A stretch of DNA of 64,000 nt from contig NZ_PQFZ01000020.1 of the NCBI RefSeq assembly GCF_002917105.1, forward strand, positions 37,979 through 101,978, read 5' to 3'. The translations under genes were made by a program, and so were the position numbers. The stretch comes from Allobosea psychrotolerans (GTDB taxonomy: Bacteria > Pseudomonadota > Alphaproteobacteria > Rhizobiales > Beijerinckiaceae). This document shows, one piece after another, positions 62,532 to 64,000 of this stretch. Below the pieces are notes generated by a model that saw nothing but the letters and a program-made list of their open reading frames with translations, did not search any database and had not been told where the DNA came from. Each line of letters begins with the position of its first letter. Within the stretch, counting starts at the first letter, position 1.

Positions 62532-63815
62532 TCATGCCGGCGCGATCGGAAGGTGCGCCACCTGCGCACCGACCTCGTAATAGGCCTCCTTCACTGTCCG
62601 GAAGGCTGGCATCGCGACCTCGGAGACCGGCAACGGCATGCCTTCGAAATCGATTTCGCCGAGTATGAGGCGGGCGAGCTCGCGCCCGAAGACCGTGCCT
62701 GGCGCGATGCCGCGTCCGTTGTAGCCGTTGAAGCCCATCGCGTTCGGGCCGAAGCTGTGCAGCCTCGGCAGGTGATCCGGCGTCATGCCGATCTTGCCGT
62801 ACCATTCCGTCTCGAGCTCGAATTCGCCGAGCTGCGGGAACAGCTTGCGGATATGCCGCTTGATCCAGGCGCGATGAACGCCGAGCCCGGTCCCCCGCAA
62901 TGCGCCGACGCTGCCGACGATCAATCGCCCCTCCGCATCGAGCCTGAAACCGCTCAGGATGGTCTTGGTGTCCCAGCCCGCGCCGCCATTCGGCAGGATG
63001 GTCTTGCGGAGATTGTGGCTCAGCGGTGCGGTCGAGACATGGAAATAGGGCAGATGGACCTGCTCCTCGCGGATGGCGGAGGTCGATCCGGTCGAATACG
63101 CGTCCGTCGCCAGGATGAGCCAATCGGCGCTGACGCTGCCGCCGGCGGTCTTGACCTGCCAGGTATCGCTGACGCGGTCGAAGGACGTTACCGCGCTGCC
63201 AGTGTGGATGGTCGCGCCTTCGGTCATCGCGGCGCTTGCCAGGCCGCGCGCATAGGCGAGCGGCTGGATCGTGCCGGCGCGGGGGTCGAACAGCGAGCCG
63301 GTATAGCCGACAGCCCCGGTCCTGGACTGCGTGTCGCCGGCGCTGAGCAGTTCGACCTTGGCGCCGAGCCGGCTCCACTGCGCCTGGCGTGCCTGAAGCT
63401 GCTTCAGGCCGCTGGCCCCGACAGCGCAGTGATAGGTCCCGCGATGGTCGGCCTGGCATTGCATGCCATAGCGTTCGGTCAGGGCGAAGACCTCGCGCGG
63501 CGCCTCGCCGAGCAGTCCGATCAGGCGGTTGCCATAGACCGGACCGAGCGTCGCGATCAGATCGTCGGGCATGACCCAGAGGCCGGCATTGACGAAGCCG
63601 GAATTGCGGCCGGATGCGCCGAAGCCGATCTCGGCCGCTTCGAGCACGACGACCGACCTGCCGGCCCTGGCGAGATGGAGCGCTGCCGACAGCCCGGTAT
63701 ACCCCGCGCCGACGACGACAACGTCGGCCGAGACGGACCCGGTCAAAGCGGCGGTCGGCGGCGGGGGCGGCGCGGACAGCTCCCACAGCCCGTGCGACCG
63801 CTTGTCATCCAGCAT
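62532..63815 (-). CDS. FAD-dependent oxidoreductase (gamma-glutamylputrescine-oxidase-like)
   Basis: A 427-aa DAO-family flavoprotein. The Rossmann dinucleotide fold is VVVVGAGYTGLSAALHLARA and the adjacent GFGASGRNSGFVN is the PuuB/OrdL-type flavin motif. The C-terminal part has GFNGYNGRGIAPGTVFGREL. It should oxidise a secondary amine of a glutamyl- or amino-acid-like substrate. Start MLDDKRSHG follows GGAG; a longer form begins six codons earlier. It converges on the PPC gene. With the polyamine-type importer nearby, a polyamine or amine catabolic role is reasonable. Confidence 0.9.
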   Translation of the reverse strand: MLDDKRSHGLWELSAPPPPPTAALTGSVSADVVVVGAGYTGLSAALHLARAGRSVVVLEAAEIGFGASGRNSGFVNAGLWVMPDDLIATLGPVYGNRLIGLLGEAPREVFALTERYGMQCQADHRGTYHCAVGASGLKQLQARQAQWSRLGAKVELLSAGDTQSRTGAVGYTGSLFDPRAGTIQPLAYARGLASAAMTEGATIHTGSAVTSFDRVSDTWQVKTAGGSVSADWLILATDAYSTGSTSAIREEQVHLPYFHVSTAPLSHNLRKTILPNGGAGWDTKTILSGFRLDAEGRLIVGSVGALRGTGLGVHRAWIKRHIRKLFPQLGEFELETEWYGKIGMTPDHLPRLHSFGPNAMGFNGYNGRGIAPGTVFGRELARLILGEIDFEGMPLPVSEVAMPAFRTVKEAYYEVGAQVAHLPIAPA

Positions 63816-63855
63816 ATGTCTGCTCCGTTCCAACTGTTCTGTTCAGGCCGCATCG

Positions 63856-63884
63856 TCATTGCGAGCGTAGCGACGCAATCCAGG
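63856..63884. repeat. REP-like intergenic repeat
   Basis: ATTGCGAGCGTAGCGACGCA has the form of short REP-like sequences dispersed between genes in many proteobacteria. It contains a small inverted repeat TTGCG...CGCAA and lies between the flavoprotein gene and the possible insertion-sequence start. Confidence 0.45.
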
Positions 63885-63984
63885 AGCGGCCGTGTTCCAC
63901 GCCCCCCTGTTGGGGTGGACGGCCCCCGATCGGCATCTTTGTGCCAAGGTGAGGTTGTCGAAGCATCACCTGAGGGGACCGTCC

Positions 63985-64000
63985 ATGGATCATGTTATAC
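63985..64000 (+). CDS. Start of a gene cut by the window edge, possible transposase
   Basis: Only MDHVI is visible. The GAGG(GG) ribosome binding site precedes the ATG, and an inverted pair GGACGGCCCC / GGGGACCGTCC flanks the leader. Such leaders and MDHV starts occur in IS110-type transposases, but five residues cannot prove it. Confidence 0.25.

Overview
The window is GC-rich chromosomal DNA from an alphaproteobacterium, most likely of the order Hyphomicrobiales (Rhizobiales) and possibly Bosea-like. The reasons are the high G+C, PrtD/HlyD-type secretion genes, IalB-like and YadA-like surface proteins, many amine and amino-acid ABC transporters, FNR-type boxes, and intergenic repeats of a style common in that order. 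The genus is inference only. I see no rRNA, tRNA, CRISPR array or prophage.

Region 1 (1-6979) is a self-contained type I secretion locus. It holds a 291-aa protein with Gln-Gly and Asn-rich repeats, a 656-aa protein with a five-copy aromatic/Asp repeat, an ABC exporter and an HlyD-type adaptor. I do not recognise either substrate candidate, and this is the best candidate for an undescribed system. Region 2 (7149-21486) is a stress and low-oxygen island: DUF4010, host-attachment-like, Hsp20, BON, a broken Crp/Fnr regulator, a transposase-derived zinc-ribbon protein, a kinase-like/ATPase protein, a UspA remnant, CBS-BON, zinc alcohol dehydrogenase, ChaB, FtsH, two YeeE/YedE proteins, an MlaF-like ATPase and an ABC membrane half. 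Eight FNR-box-like dyads lie in front of these genes.

Region 3 (21458-26283) has a MacA/MacB-type tripartite exporter and a LysR regulator. Region 4 (26729-33144) is a surface operon built around a 1400-aa trimeric autotransporter followed by three small envelope or secreted proteins. Region 5 (33244-44278) combines a DUF1185 protein, a PucR-like regulator, flavin reductase, aldehyde dehydrogenase, luciferase-like monooxygenase, alpha/beta hydrolase and NIPSNAP protein with a glycine-betaine-type ABC transporter. It looks like oxidative ring-opening catabolism of a quaternary or N-heterocyclic amine, such as a trigonelline-like compound.

Region 6 (44521-56417) is a ten-gene minus-strand operon: isoaspartyl-dipeptidase-like hydrolase, a PotABCD-type importer, an amino-acid importer, an MmgE/PrpD protein and an argininosuccinate-lyase-like C-N lyase, with a divergent agmatinase-family gene. 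The epimerase-like plus C-N-lyase pair resembles aminopolycarboxylate (iminodisuccinate-type) degradation. Region 7 (56381-64000) holds two LysR regulators, gene remnants, an aldo/keto reductase-MFS-MoaF-like-SDR-PPC operon, a gamma-glutamylputrescine-oxidase-like enzyme, and a possible insertion-sequence edge at the right end.
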